A stretch of DNA of 64,000 nucleotides from UMGS1519 sp050951095 (GTDB taxonomy: Bacteria > Actinomycetota > Coriobacteriia > Coriobacteriales > Eggerthellaceae): assembly GCA_050951095.1 (NCBI GenBank), contig JBMNIQ010000003.1, positions 62,001 through 126,000 of the forward strand, read 5' to 3'. Shown here in pieces: positions 42,520 through 51,538 of the stretch. The notes under the pieces are model-generated. The model ran no database searches and was not told the DNA's origin. It worked only from the letters and a program-made list of their open reading frames with translations. Position 1 is the stretch's first letter, and each line of letters starts with the position of its first letter. The position numbers and the translations under genes are program-made.

Positions 42520-42550
42520 ATTCCGCATCGGGGCGGCGCCGATGCGGAAT
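42520..42550 (+). promoter_or_regulatory. long perfect hairpin in the glnN upstream region
   Basis: ATTCCGCATCGG (42520-42531) pairs perfectly with CCGATGCGGAAT (42539-42550). It sits in the 426-bp gene-free stretch 42317-42742 that otherwise holds the cysK terminator and the glnN leader. GTTTCG follows, so it could be a terminator, but no gene upstream needs one. I do not find a known glutamine-riboswitch core. Confidence 0.5.
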
Positions 42551-42742
42551 GTTTCGCGCACATTTCGGCCCCGTTAATACTTGCAAGTTTGCCGTCCAGA
42601 ACTGTTTTGCCACGGTAGTATTGAAACATCAGATAGGCGGATTTCCCCAGTGCCTTGCGACGTGAAGGCGCATCGCGGCATTGGCGGAGTCGATCGGTGT
42701 TCCCGCTACTCGGCTGGCGGGGAAATTGCGAAGGAGAATAGC

Positions 42743-44839
42743 ATGGCCAGAATCACAGACATCTATGGTTCGATGGTATTCAACGACCATACGATGCAGG
42801 AGCGTCTCCCATCCGACGTGTACAAGACGCTTTCCGAGACGATCAAGGAGGGCAAGCCCATCGACATCGACATCGCGAACGTTGTCGCGCATGCCATGAA
42901 GGAATGGGCAATCGAAAAGGGCGCTACGCACTTCACGCATTGGTTCCAGCCCCTGAGCGGCATCACGTCCGAGAAGCATGACAGCTTCTTGAGCCCGAAG
43001 GCCGACGGCACCGCCATCACGAAGTTCTCCGGCAAGGAGCTCATCCAGGGCGAGCCCGACGCTTCCAGCTTCCCGAACGGCGGCCTGCGCGCCACGTTCG
43101 AGGCACGCGGCTACACGGCCTGGGATCCCACCAGCTACGCGTTCATCAAGGACGAGGTGCTGTGCATCCCCACGGCATTCTGCAGCTACACGGGCGAAGC
43201 GCTTGACAAGAAGACGCCGCTGCTGCGTTCCATGAACGCCCTGGAGGTCCAGGCGAAGCGCGTGCTGGACTTCTTCGGCGAGCATCCCGCCCGCATTACC
43301 ACCACGGTCGGCGCCGAGCAGGAGTACTTCCTGATCTCCGAGAAGGACTACGCCGCCCGCCAGGACCTGGTGCTCACCGGCCGCACGCTGTTCGGCCATC
43401 GTCCCGTCAAGGGCCAGGAGCTGGAGGAGCATTACTTCGGCGCCATCCGCCCCACGGTGAACGAGTTCATGAAGGAGCTGGACGACGAGCTGTGGAAGCT
43501 GGGCATCTCCGCTCACACGAAGCACAACGAGGTTGCCCCTGCGCAGCATGAACTGGCCCCCATCTTCGCAACCACGAACCGTGCCGTTGACGAGAACCTG
43601 CTGACCATGGAGAAGATGAAGCTGCTGGCTTCGCACCATGGCCTGGTCTGCCTGCAGCATGAGAAGCCGTTCGAGGGCGTGAACGGCTCCGGCAAGCATA
43701 ACAACTGGTCCATCTCCGCCGGCAAGACGAACCTGCTGGATCCCGGCGATTCCCCCATGGACAACCTGCGCTTCCTGGTGTTCCTGACCGGCGTCATCCA
43801 GGCCGTGGACGACTACCAGGAGCTGCTGCGCATGAGCGTGGCCAGCGCCGGCAACGACCATCGTCTGGGCGCGAACGAGGCGCCGCCGGCCATCATCTCC
43901 ATCTTCCTGGGCGATGAGCTGGGCCGCGTCATGGACGCGCTGATCAACGGCGAGGAGGACACGTACACGTCCGCCCACAAGGTGGCCATGGACCTGGGCG
44001 TTGCCGTCCTGCCGAACTTCATGAAGGACAACACGGACCGCAACCGCACCAGCCCGTTCGCGTTCACCGGCAACAAGTTCGAGTTCCGCATGCCGGGCTC
44101 CGAGGTGAACCTGTCCGACGCGAACATGATCCTGAACACGGCCATGGCGAAGAGCCTGAAGGAATTCGCGGACGCCATGGAGGGCAAGTCCGGCGAGGAG
44201 TTCGAGTCCGCCGCCCTGTCCTACATCCGCAAGACGCTGACGGCGCATCAGCGCATCGTGTTCAACGGCGACGGCTACGGTGCGGAATGGGAGGCCGAGG
44301 CGGAGCGTCGCGGCCTGGCGAACCACCGCAACACGCCCGAGGCGCTGCCGTGCCTGGTGGACCAGAAGTCCATCGACCTGTTCGGCGAGTTCGGCGTGCT
44401 GTCCGAGGCCGAGGTCCGCAGCCGCTACGAGGTCAAGCTTGACAAGTACAACAAGCTGCTGAACATCGAGGCGAACACCATGATCCGCCAGTCCCGCCGC
44501 ATGTACATGCCCGACGTGAACAACTACATCGGCGACCTGGCCGAGGAGATCACGCGCACGGAAGCCGTGGTGGGCGAAGATGCCGTGTCGCATCAGAAGG
44601 ACCTGCTGAAGCAGCTCACGGACGGCTTGAATGACGCCTACGTGGCAACGGACAAGCTGGAGAAGATCCACAACGAGACCGAGGCCATCGAGGACAGCCA
44701 GAAGAAGGCAACGGCCTACGCGAACGAGGTTCTGCCTGCGATGAACGTGCTGCGCGAGGCCGTGGACGGTCTGGAGTGCATCACGGATCACGACTACTGG
44801 CCGGTTCCCACGTACAACGACATCCTGTTCTACGTGTAA
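42743..44839 (+). CDS. glnN: type III glutamine synthetase
   Basis: 698 residues; ATP-dependent ammonia assimilation into glutamine. GSIII is a dodecamer of about 700-residue subunits found mostly in anaerobes and cyanobacteria. Characteristic are HWFQPLSGITSEKHDSF, the Glu-rich GAEQEYFLI, the nucleotide region AGKTNLLDPGDSP and the C-terminal helical extension up to WPVPTYNDILFYV. Start with AAGGAG (42731-42736); an upstream in-frame extension has no ribosome site. No GSI gene or GlnB regulator lies near it in this window. Confidence 0.96.
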   Translation: MARITDIYGSMVFNDHTMQERLPSDVYKTLSETIKEGKPIDIDIANVVAHAMKEWAIEKGATHFTHWFQPLSGITSEKHDSFLSPKADGTAITKFSGKELIQGEPDASSFPNGGLRATFEARGYTAWDPTSYAFIKDEVLCIPTAFCSYTGEALDKKTPLLRSMNALEVQAKRVLDFFGEHPARITTTVGAEQEYFLISEKDYAARQDLVLTGRTLFGHRPVKGQELEEHYFGAIRPTVNEFMKELDDELWKLGISAHTKHNEVAPAQHELAPIFATTNRAVDENLLTMEKMKLLASHHGLVCLQHEKPFEGVNGSGKHNNWSISAGKTNLLDPGDSPMDNLRFLVFLTGVIQAVDDYQELLRMSVASAGNDHRLGANEAPPAIISIFLGDELGRVMDALINGEEDTYTSAHKVAMDLGVAVLPNFMKDNTDRNRTSPFAFTGNKFEFRMPGSEVNLSDANMILNTAMAKSLKEFADAMEGKSGEEFESAALSYIRKTLTAHQRIVFNGDGYGAEWEAEAERRGLANHRNTPEALPCLVDQKSIDLFGEFGVLSEAEVRSRYEVKLDKYNKLLNIEANTMIRQSRRMYMPDVNNYIGDLAEEITRTEAVVGEDAVSHQKDLLKQLTDGLNDAYVATDKLEKIHNETEAIEDSQKKATAYANEVLPAMNVLREAVDGLECITDHDYWPVPTYNDILFYV

Positions 44840-44892
44840 GCCATCCTGCGCAGCGCATATCTGCGCTGCGTAAAGGTTGCGAAAACGAATCG

Positions 44893-44946
44893 CGCCGCTC
44901 CGGCGGCCCCTTCGGGGGCGCGTCGGAAGCGGCGGGATTTTTTCAT
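44893..44946 (+). terminator. intrinsic terminator after glnN
   Basis: CGCCGCT (44893-44899) pairs with AGCGGCG (44928-44934) with inner CCG/CGG and GCCCC/GGGGC pairing, then GGATTTTTT. A shorter perfect hairpin (44849-44857 with 44862-44870) lies between it and the stop. Confidence 0.85.
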
Positions 44947-45050
44947 GCGCTGCTGTTCGCGGCGGGATATGCCGGCGGCGAGGGTGCGGGAATTCGGCCG
45001 CCGTGCCATCGCGGGCGTTGGGGACTGTTGCGCCCCGTTCGACTAAGGTA

Positions 45051-45514
45051 CTACCAGACGGAGGAGCTGGACGAGGAAATGCTTCCGGTTAGGGAGTTCA
45101 CCGTGTCCGGGCTCACTCCCAGCAGCGAGAACGCGATGGCTCCCAGGATGACCTCCGTCAAGATGCCCAGGCAGGAATACGTGATCGCGCGCGAGCGCAC
45201 CTTGCGGTCCGAGTGCCAGACCACAATGAGCGTGATGAGCAGGCCCACCAGGCCGAAGAAGAATCCCAGCAGGAACCAGCCCACCATGGCGGCGGGGGAG
45301 GAGAACGACGGCCGCTTGCCCTTGCCGGCATCGGGGTCCTCGGGATACGGGTCGGGCGTCATGAGCTCGTCGGCCTTGCGCTCGATCTCGCTCTTCTGCT
45401 TGTCCCTCCTTCGAAGACGAGTCGCGGTCCGGCGGGATGGGGGCGCCCTGCGGACGCCGATCCTGCGCGTTCGTCGGGATGCTCGCTCCGGGGTTCCTGC
45501 TTGTCGTCTGCCAT
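45051..45514 (-). pseudogene. small two-helix membrane protein, interrupted by one frameshift
   Basis: The start at 45514 has an AAGGAGCAGC site and opens MADDKQEPRSEHPDERAG, a hydrophilic Pro/Arg-rich head. Near 45407 (GAAGGAGGG on the minus strand) the frame must shift by one base to continue as DKQKSEIERKADELMTPDP, followed by two membrane segments (MVGWFLLGFFFGLVGLLIT and GILTEVILGAIAFSLLG) and a serine-rich end. One missing G in the GGG run restores a single protein of about 154 residues. Sequencing error, recent mutation or programmed slippage cannot be told apart here. Function unknown; the layout resembles small DUF4190/DUF4870-like proteins. Confidence 0.6.
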
Positions 45515-45669
45515 GCTGCTCCTTTTCGACGCTGCGCGGATCCGATGCGCTTGCATCCGTGTTGCTTATAGCGCATTGTACGTGAACGGCCTGCGCGTGC
45601 CGACAATCCCACGAGGTCACCATTTGCGGCAGGTATAATGGCGCGGAATTTACGGAAGGTGATCGGTAC

Positions 45670-47496
45670 ATGGCATTCATGATGGGCTGCGAGAAGATCG
45701 GGCTCGAATTCGCAACGAAGAAGGTCTTCGAGGACCTGACGGTCGGCGTGAACGACGGCGACCGCATCGGCATCGTCGGCCGCAACGGCGACGGCAAATC
45801 CACACTGCTGCGCCTGCTGGCGCATGAGATAGAGCCGGATACCGGGCAGGTGACGTGCCGTCGCGGCGTGCGCATCGGCATGTTGGGGCAGACGGATGCG
45901 CTGGATTCGAACCAGACCGTCGAGCACGAAGTGGTGGGCGATACGCCCGAATACGAATGGGCATCCGATGCGCGCACGCGCAGCATCATCGCCGGGCTCA
46001 TCGCCGACGTGGATTGGCACGGCAAGGTGGGCGAGCTTTCCGGCGGCCAGCGGCGCCGCGTGGACCTGGCGCGCCTGCTGATCGGGGACTGGGACGCCCT
46101 GCTGCTGGACGAGCCCACGAACCACCTTGACATGCGTGCCATCTCCTGGCTGGCCGGCCACTTGAAATCGCGTTGGCGCCACGGCGAAGGCGCGCTGCTG
46201 GTGGTCACGCACGACCGCTGGTTCCTGGACGAGGTCTGCCTGAACATGTGGGAGGTGCACGACGCCACGCTGACGCCGTTCGAGGGCGGCTTCTCCGCGT
46301 ACATCCAGCAGCGCGTGGAGCGCCAGCGCATCGCGGACGTGACGGAGCAGCGCCGCCAGAACGAGCTGCGGAAGGAGCTGGCGTGGCTTTCGCGCGGCGC
46401 CCGCGCCCGTGCGACGAAGCCGAAATTCCATGTGGCGGCGGCGCAGGCGCTCATCGCCGAGGACCCGCCGCTGCGCGACACGCTGGAATTGAAGCGCCTG
46501 TCCATGCAGCGTCTGGGCAAGCAGGTCGTGGACCTCACGAACGTCACCGTGCGCTTCGGCAACCGCACGGTGCTGGACCACGTTGACTGGACCATCGGCC
46601 CCGGCGACCGGTTCGGCCTGCTGGGCGAGAACGGCGCCGGCAAGACTACCATGCTGCGCCTGATATGCGGCGACCTGAAACCCACGTCCGGCTTCGTGAA
46701 GATCGGCAAGACCGTGCAGTGCGCCGTGCTGTCGCAGCGCCTGCACGAGCTGGAGCCGGTGGCCGACGACTTCGTGCGCACCGTCTTGAAGCGCTGCAAG
46801 CAGAGCTATGTGGTGGACGGCAAGGAGACGTCGCCGCGCGAGCTGCTGGAGCGCATGGGCTTCGAGCGGCAGCAGCTGAACAGCCGCGTGAAGGACCTGT
46901 CCGGCGGCCAGAAGCGCCGCCTGCAGCTGCTGCTGGTGCTTCTGGAGGAGCCGAACGTGCTGATCCTGGACGAGCCCGGCAACGACATGGACACGGACAT
47001 GCTGGCCGTCATGGAAGACCTGCTGGATGCGTGGCCGGGCACGCTCGTGATGGTCTCGCACGACCGCTATCTCATGGAGCGCGTCACGGACAACCAATAC
47101 GCCCTGATCGACGGTCATATCCGCCACATGCCGGGCGGCGTGGACGAGTACCTGCGGCTCATAGAGGGCCGTTCGTCCGCCGCTTCGTCCGATCCGCATG
47201 CGAAGGGCGTCGGCGGAACGGCGGCGAGCGCTTCGGCGCAGAAGCCGAAGGCGCAGAATGCCTCGGGGCTCTCGAATGCGGAGCTGCATAAGGCGCGCAA
47301 GGAGCTGTCCTCGCTGGAGCGGCGCATCGCCACGCAGGAGCGCAAGCTGGCCGAGGCGCGCCAGGCCATGACGGAAGTGGACGTCACGGATTACGTGGCA
47401 TTGGAGAAGCAGCAGCAAGCCATCGCCGCCATTCAGGACGAAAAGGACGGCCTGGAGATGGAGTGGCTGGAGCTCAGCGAGAAGATCGGCGAATAG
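45670..47496 (+). CDS. ABC-F family ATPase (Uup-like)
   Basis: 608 residues with two ATPase domains and no membrane part. First domain: Walker A GRNGDGKST, signature ELSGGQRRRV, Walker B ALLLDEPTNHLD. Second: Walker A GENGAGKTT, signature DLSGGQKRRL, Walker B VLILDEPGNDMD. The interdomain linker (about residues 215-285) and a C-terminal coiled coil (EKQQQAIAAIQDEKDGLEM) fit the Uup/EttA branch, which acts on ribosomes. The second-domain sequence DEPGND in place of DEPTNH is a recognised Uup-type variant. TATAAT at 45634-45639 and AGGTGATCGG before the ATG. Confidence 0.9.
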   Translation: MAFMMGCEKIGLEFATKKVFEDLTVGVNDGDRIGIVGRNGDGKSTLLRLLAHEIEPDTGQVTCRRGVRIGMLGQTDALDSNQTVEHEVVGDTPEYEWASDARTRSIIAGLIADVDWHGKVGELSGGQRRRVDLARLLIGDWDALLLDEPTNHLDMRAISWLAGHLKSRWRHGEGALLVVTHDRWFLDEVCLNMWEVHDATLTPFEGGFSAYIQQRVERQRIADVTEQRRQNELRKELAWLSRGARARATKPKFHVAAAQALIAEDPPLRDTLELKRLSMQRLGKQVVDLTNVTVRFGNRTVLDHVDWTIGPGDRFGLLGENGAGKTTMLRLICGDLKPTSGFVKIGKTVQCAVLSQRLHELEPVADDFVRTVLKRCKQSYVVDGKETSPRELLERMGFERQQLNSRVKDLSGGQKRRLQLLLVLLEEPNVLILDEPGNDMDTDMLAVMEDLLDAWPGTLVMVSHDRYLMERVTDNQYALIDGHIRHMPGGVDEYLRLIEGRSSAASSDPHAKGVGGTAASASAQKPKAQNASGLSNAELHKARKELSSLERRIATQERKLAEARQAMTEVDVTDYVALEKQQQAIAAIQDEKDGLEMEWLELSEKIGE

Positions 47497-47550
47497 CGCT
47501 GCGGGCGCGCGGACGCGGCCTGTCCGGTGGAAGCCGCATGCGGCGGCCGG

Positions 47551-48270
47551 TCAGTCCGTGCCGCGCAGCTGCGCCGTCGGGCAGATTGCCTGCAGTTCGG
47601 GCAGCAGCGCCTTCATCTCCGCTACCGGCCAGGCATGGAACGCGCCGGGTCCGGCAATGACGCCATCGCTTTCGCGGAACCGCTGCAGGAACCAGGCGGG
47701 CTCGCTGGAGAGCAGGCGGGCCAGTTCGCGCAGGTCGCCTGCGGTATGCAGCTCGCGTACCACGGTGGTGCGCAGCTCGTAGGGGATGCCGGCCCCCTGC
47801 AGCGCGTCCAGCGATCGGCGGATGACGCCGAAATCGAAATCCGCGCGTCCCACGGTTTCCGCATAGCGCGCGGGAACGTTCTTCATGTCCATGGCGACAT
47901 AATCCACCAGCCCTGCGTCCAGAAGACGCTCCAAGCGGTCCGGCAGCGTGCCGTTCGTGTCCAGCTTCACCAGCAGGCCGTGCGCATGGATGGCAGCGCA
48001 GCAGTCCGCGATGCCGTCTTGCAGCAGCGGCTCGCCGCCGGTCAGGCAGATGCCGTCCAGCAGCCCGGCGCGGGAGTCCAGGAACCGGTCGAACTCGTGC
48101 GGGGGCAGCAGCGGGAACGCCCGCGTGCCGTCGGGCTGCTCTTCGCCCAGCACAAGCAGCTTGTTCTGGCAGAACGGGCAGCGCAGGTTGCAGCCCGGCG
48201 AAAACACCGTGGCCGCAAGCTTGCCGGGGTAGTCCAGCAGCGTGAGTTTCTGTATTCCCGAGATATTCAT
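47551..48270 (-). CDS. nrdG: anaerobic ribonucleotide reductase-activating protein (radical SAM)
   Basis: 239 residues. Opens MNISGIQKLTLLDYPGK and carries the radical-SAM cluster motif CNLRCPFC, then GICLTGGEPLLQ (SAM binding) and DTNGTLPDRLERLL. It installs the glycyl radical on NrdD. A TATAAT (plus-strand complement at 48277-48282) sits only 6-7 bases before the ATG, so the mRNA is probably leaderless; there is no ribosome site. The longer frame to 48546 has no protein-like sequence and is rejected. Divergent from nrdD across 458 bp. Confidence 0.92.
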   Translation of the reverse strand: MNISGIQKLTLLDYPGKLAATVFSPGCNLRCPFCQNKLLVLGEEQPDGTRAFPLLPPHEFDRFLDSRAGLLDGICLTGGEPLLQDGIADCCAAIHAHGLLVKLDTNGTLPDRLERLLDAGLVDYVAMDMKNVPARYAETVGRADFDFGVIRRSLDALQGAGIPYELRTTVVRELHTAGDLRELARLLSSEPAWFLQRFRESDGVIAGPGAFHAWPVAEMKALLPELQAICPTAQLRGTD

Positions 48271-48542
48271 ACGGCCATTATAAAGGCATGCGGCACGCGG
48301 CCGACCGTCCGTCGAAATCCATAATTTGTTCGGGTGCGGCAAATCTTGCGGTAGGGGGAAACGGGGTGTGCAAAACGCCGGGCGGTGCATTTCGTTCGCA
48401 CGAAACGGTGGATTATTTTTCTTCGAATTTGCGTTTCCCCAGTCCGTTACTCGCAATACGGGGTTTTCAACCAGATGGGGGAAACCCGGTGGAAAAACGG
48501 TGCGCGAAACGGGCGTGTTCGTCGTTTGGGACAGTTTTGCCA

Positions 48543-48558
48543 ACACTACATGTAGTGT
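48543..48558. promoter_or_regulatory. NrdR box upstream of nrdD
   Basis: ACACTACATGTAGTGT is a perfect 16-bp palindrome that fits the NrdR-box consensus (ACAC-WATATW-GTGT type). A degenerate second site, ACAATATATTCGAATT (48577-48592), lies 34 bp on; NrdR boxes usually come in pairs. The strong box abuts the nrdD -10, as expected for repression by the ATP/dATP-sensing NrdR. Confidence 0.8.
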
Positions 48559-48563
48559 ACAAA

Positions 48564-48569
48564 TATAAT
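48564..48569 (+). promoter_or_regulatory. -10 element of nrdD
   Basis: TATAAT in the AT-rich stretch just after the NrdR box. A -35 at normal spacing is not obvious (TTGCCA at 48537 would give a 21-bp spacer). Confidence 0.6.
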
Positions 48570-48728
48570 CACAATAACAATATATTCGAATTGTTTCGTT
48601 GACGCTGCGGCGGGCGGTTGGTAGAGTTCAAAACCGTGATAACCACCGCGGGGCGCTACCCTAACGCCCCGTTTCGCATGTGATGGAAGCCAGTTGAGCG
48701 CATGGGCCGCAGAAGAGGAGCAAAGGAA

Positions 48729-51357
48729 ATGTACGAAGTACAGAAACGCGACGGGAAGATCGTCGAATTCGACGTGAACAAGATCTCTGCGGCCATCTCC
48801 AAGGCGTTCGACGCCATGGGGAAGCAGTACCACCCCACCACCATGGATATGCTGGCGCTGCAGACCACGGCGAACTTCGAGCCGAAGATCAAGGACGGCA
48901 TCATCACGGTCGAGGACATCCAGGACAGCGTGGAGGAGGTCCTGTCCACCGCCGGCTACCCGGACGTCGCGAAGGCCTACATCCTCTACCGCCAGCCAGC
49001 GCGAGAACGTCCGCAACGCGAAGGCGACGCTTCTTGGACTACAAGGCGCATCGTGGACAGCTACCTCAAGGTGGAGGACTGGCGCGTGAAGGAGAACTCC
49101 ACGGTCACGTACTCCGTCGGCGGCCTCATCCTGTCGAACTCCGGCGCCGTCACGGCGAACTACTGGCTGTCCGAGGTCTACGACCACGAGGTGGCGCAGG
49201 CGCACCGCAATGCGGACATCCACCTGCACGACCTGTCCATGCTCACGGGCTACTGCGCCGGCTGGTCGCTCAAGCAGCTCATCCAGGAGGGCCTGGGCGG
49301 CGTGCCCGGCAAGATCACCACCAAGCCCGCGCAGCCACCTGTCCAGCCTCTGCAACCAGATGGTGAACTTCCTGGGCATCATGCAGAACGAATGGGCGGG
49401 CGCCCAGGCGTTCTCCAGCTTCGACACGTACCTGGCGCCGTTCGTCCGCAGGCGGACAACCTCACGCTACGACGAGGACGAAGACAGTGCCGTCGAGTCC
49501 TTCGTCTACGGCGTGAACACCCCCAGCCGCTGGGGCACGCAGGCCCCGTTCTCCAACATCACGCTCGACTGGGTCTGCCCGCCCGACCTGAAGCGACGCA
49601 GCCCGCTATCGTGGGCGGCAAGGCGCATGGACTTCACCTACGGCGACTGCCAGCGCGAGATGGACCTGGTGAACAAGGCGTTCATCGAGATCATGATCGA
49701 GGGCGACGCGAACGGCCGCGGGTTCCAGTACCCCATTCCCACCTATTCCATCACGCGCGACTTCGACTGGTCCGAGACGGAGAACAACCAGCCTGCTCTT
49801 CGAGATGACCGCCAAGTACGGCACGCCGTACTTCAGCAACTACATCAACTCCGACATGGAGCCCTCCGACGTGCGCTCCATGTGCTGCCGCCTGCGCCTG
49901 GACCTGCGCGAGCTGCGCAAGAAATCCGGCGGTTACTTCGGCAGCGGCGAGAGCTACGGGGTCGGCATCGGCGTCGTGACCATCAACATGCCGCGCCTGG
50001 CCTACCAATGGCCGCCGAACGAGGCGGACTTCTATCGCGCGGCTCGACCACCTCATGGACCTGGCCGCCCGTTCCCTGCACGACGAAGCGCACGCGTCAT
50101 CACGAAGCTGCTGGACGCCGGCCTCTACCCCTACACGAAGCGCTACCTGGGCACCTTCGACAACCACTTCAGCACCATCGGCCTGGTCGGCATGAACGAG
50201 GCGTGCCTGAACGCCAGCTGGCTGCGCCAGCGACCTGACCCACCCGGCCGCCCAGCAGTTCACGCAGCGACGTGCTGAACCATATGCGCGACCGCCTGAG
50301 CGGACTACCAGGAGCAGTACGGCGACCTGTACAACCTGGAGGCCACGCCGGCCGAGTCCACCACCTACCGCTTCGCGAAGCACGACGAGGAAGCAGTATC
50401 CCGGACATCATCACGGCGAACCGCGAACGGCACGCCGTACTACACGAACAGCTCGCACTCTGCCCGTCGGACTACACCGACGACATCTTCAGCGCGCTCG
50501 ACGTCCAGGACGACCTGCAGACGCTCTACACGTCCGGCACCGTGTTCCATGCGTTCCTGGGCGAGAAGCTGCCCGAGCTGGAAGGCCAGCGGCGACGCCT
50601 CGTGCGCAAGATCGCCGAGAACTACAAGCTGCCGTACTACACCATGTCGCCCACGTATTCCGTGTGCCCGAACCACGGTTATCTTGCCGGCGAGGTATGG
50701 GAGTGCCCGGAGTGCGGCTCCGAGACGGAGGTATACAGTCGCATCACCGGCTATTACCGCCCGGTGAAGCATTGGAACGACGGCAAGGTGCAGGAGTACA
50801 AGGACCGCCGCGAATACCAGCTGGATGCATCCCCGTTCTCCGAGGCCGAGCATCACGGCCGCCTGCTGAATGCGGAGGAGATGGAAACGGCGCCTTCGTA
50901 TGCGCCGTCGTCCGCCCGCGCCGTGGCCGTGACGAAGCCGCGCGTCAGCAGCCAGGCGCGTGCGCAGGACCTGCCGTATGCCGATACGGCCGCGAAGCCC
51001 ACGATGGAGGCGACCGCCGCCATGCTGCAGGAGGCGGAGGCGGCGCTGGCGGATGCGGCCCAGGCGGAGCAGCCTAACGGCGCGCCGGTCGAGGGCAGCA
51101 CGCTGCTTCCGGCGGGGCGCTATCTGCTGGCCACGTACACGTGCCCGAACTGCAAGCGCGCGGCGGACATGATGGACCAGGCGGGCATCGCGTACGAGGA
51201 GGTCTTCGCGGAGGAATACCCCGAACTCGTGGAGCAGCTGGGCGTCATGCAGGCTCCCACGCTCGTGGACGTGGCGGGCGACGGCTCCATGGATGTGGAG
51301 GCAAGCGGCGCCATGCAGGTGTTCAAACGCCTGAAGGATCTTGAGGCGCAGGCATAG
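48729..51357 (+). pseudogene. nrdD: anaerobic (class III) ribonucleoside-triphosphate reductase with C-terminal glutaredoxin domain; frame broken by many surplus bases
   Basis: N-terminal ATP cone (MYEVQKRDGKIVEFDVNKIS) reads cleanly to 48992, and the C-terminal third reads cleanly from about 50615. In between the consensus NrdD sequence jumps frame repeatedly. Removing about 31 single surplus bases (for example near 48996, 49035, 49046, 49333, 50039, 50082, 50095) restores NrdD landmarks such as VNTPSRWGTQAPF, the reconstructed STGSIGVVTIN and the glycyl-radical RITGYY, and leaves a length divisible by three. No missing base is needed. The zinc site CPNHG/CPECG precedes the radical loop. After an Ala-rich linker a fused glutaredoxin/NrdH-like domain follows (YLLATYTCPNCKRA, APTLVD). 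Start has GGAGCAAAGGAA. An intact gene with a bad consensus is more likely than true decay. Confidence 0.88.
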
Positions 51358-51381
51358 CGCGCTTCGTTCGCACGGCATGAA

Positions 51382-51419
51382 ACGGCCGCCGGCGGGACAT
51401 CCTGCCGGCGGCCGTTTTC
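51382..51419 (+). terminator. intrinsic terminator after nrdD
   Basis: ACGGCCGCCGGC (51382-51393) pairs with GCCGGCGGCCGT (51404-51415), 10-base loop, then TTTCGC. Confidence 0.88.
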
Positions 51420-51433
51420 GCTTTTGACGCCGG

Positions 51434-51482
51434 TGCTATAATCTCCGGGTGCTTTAGCGCACTAGAACGATAGGGCGCTAAA
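51434..51482 (+). promoter_or_regulatory. extended -10 promoter and inverted-repeat operator of the amino-acid importer
   Basis: TGCTATAAT (51434-51442) is an extended -10. Just after the expected start point, TTTAGCGC (51453-51460) and GCGCTAAA (51475-51482) form a perfect 8-bp inverted repeat with 14 bases between. The position fits a repressor site or a leader hairpin. Confidence 0.65.
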
Positions 51483-51538
51483 CAGGGAAGAGCAAGCGCG
51501 CCCGCGCCAACCGGGGCGCTTCGGGGGAAGAGATATCT

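Larger units (their letters stand above)
48271..48728. other. divergent nrdG/nrdD control region
   Basis: 458 bp with no supported gene. Contains the nrdG -10, an NrdR-like box and the nrdD -10 (separate entries). GTTTCCCC (near 48432) and GGGGAAAC (near 48478) could pair over about 45 bases, and the string GAAACGG recurs several times (near 48359, 48404, 48478). Their meaning is unknown. Confidence 0.6.

Noticed and set aside
44776..45585. 269-codon plus-strand frame opposite the frameshifted membrane protein
   Set aside because: The minus-strand reading has membrane segments, a ribosome site and sensible composition; the plus-strand frame does not.
48326..48568. 80-codon frame between nrdG and nrdD
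   Set aside because: It runs through the NrdR box and promoter, has poor composition and no ribosome site.
48729..51357. Physarum-like editing as an explanation for the nrdD extra bases
   Set aside because: Known bacterial genes are not corrected by single-nucleotide removal; a consensus error explains the insertion-only pattern more simply.
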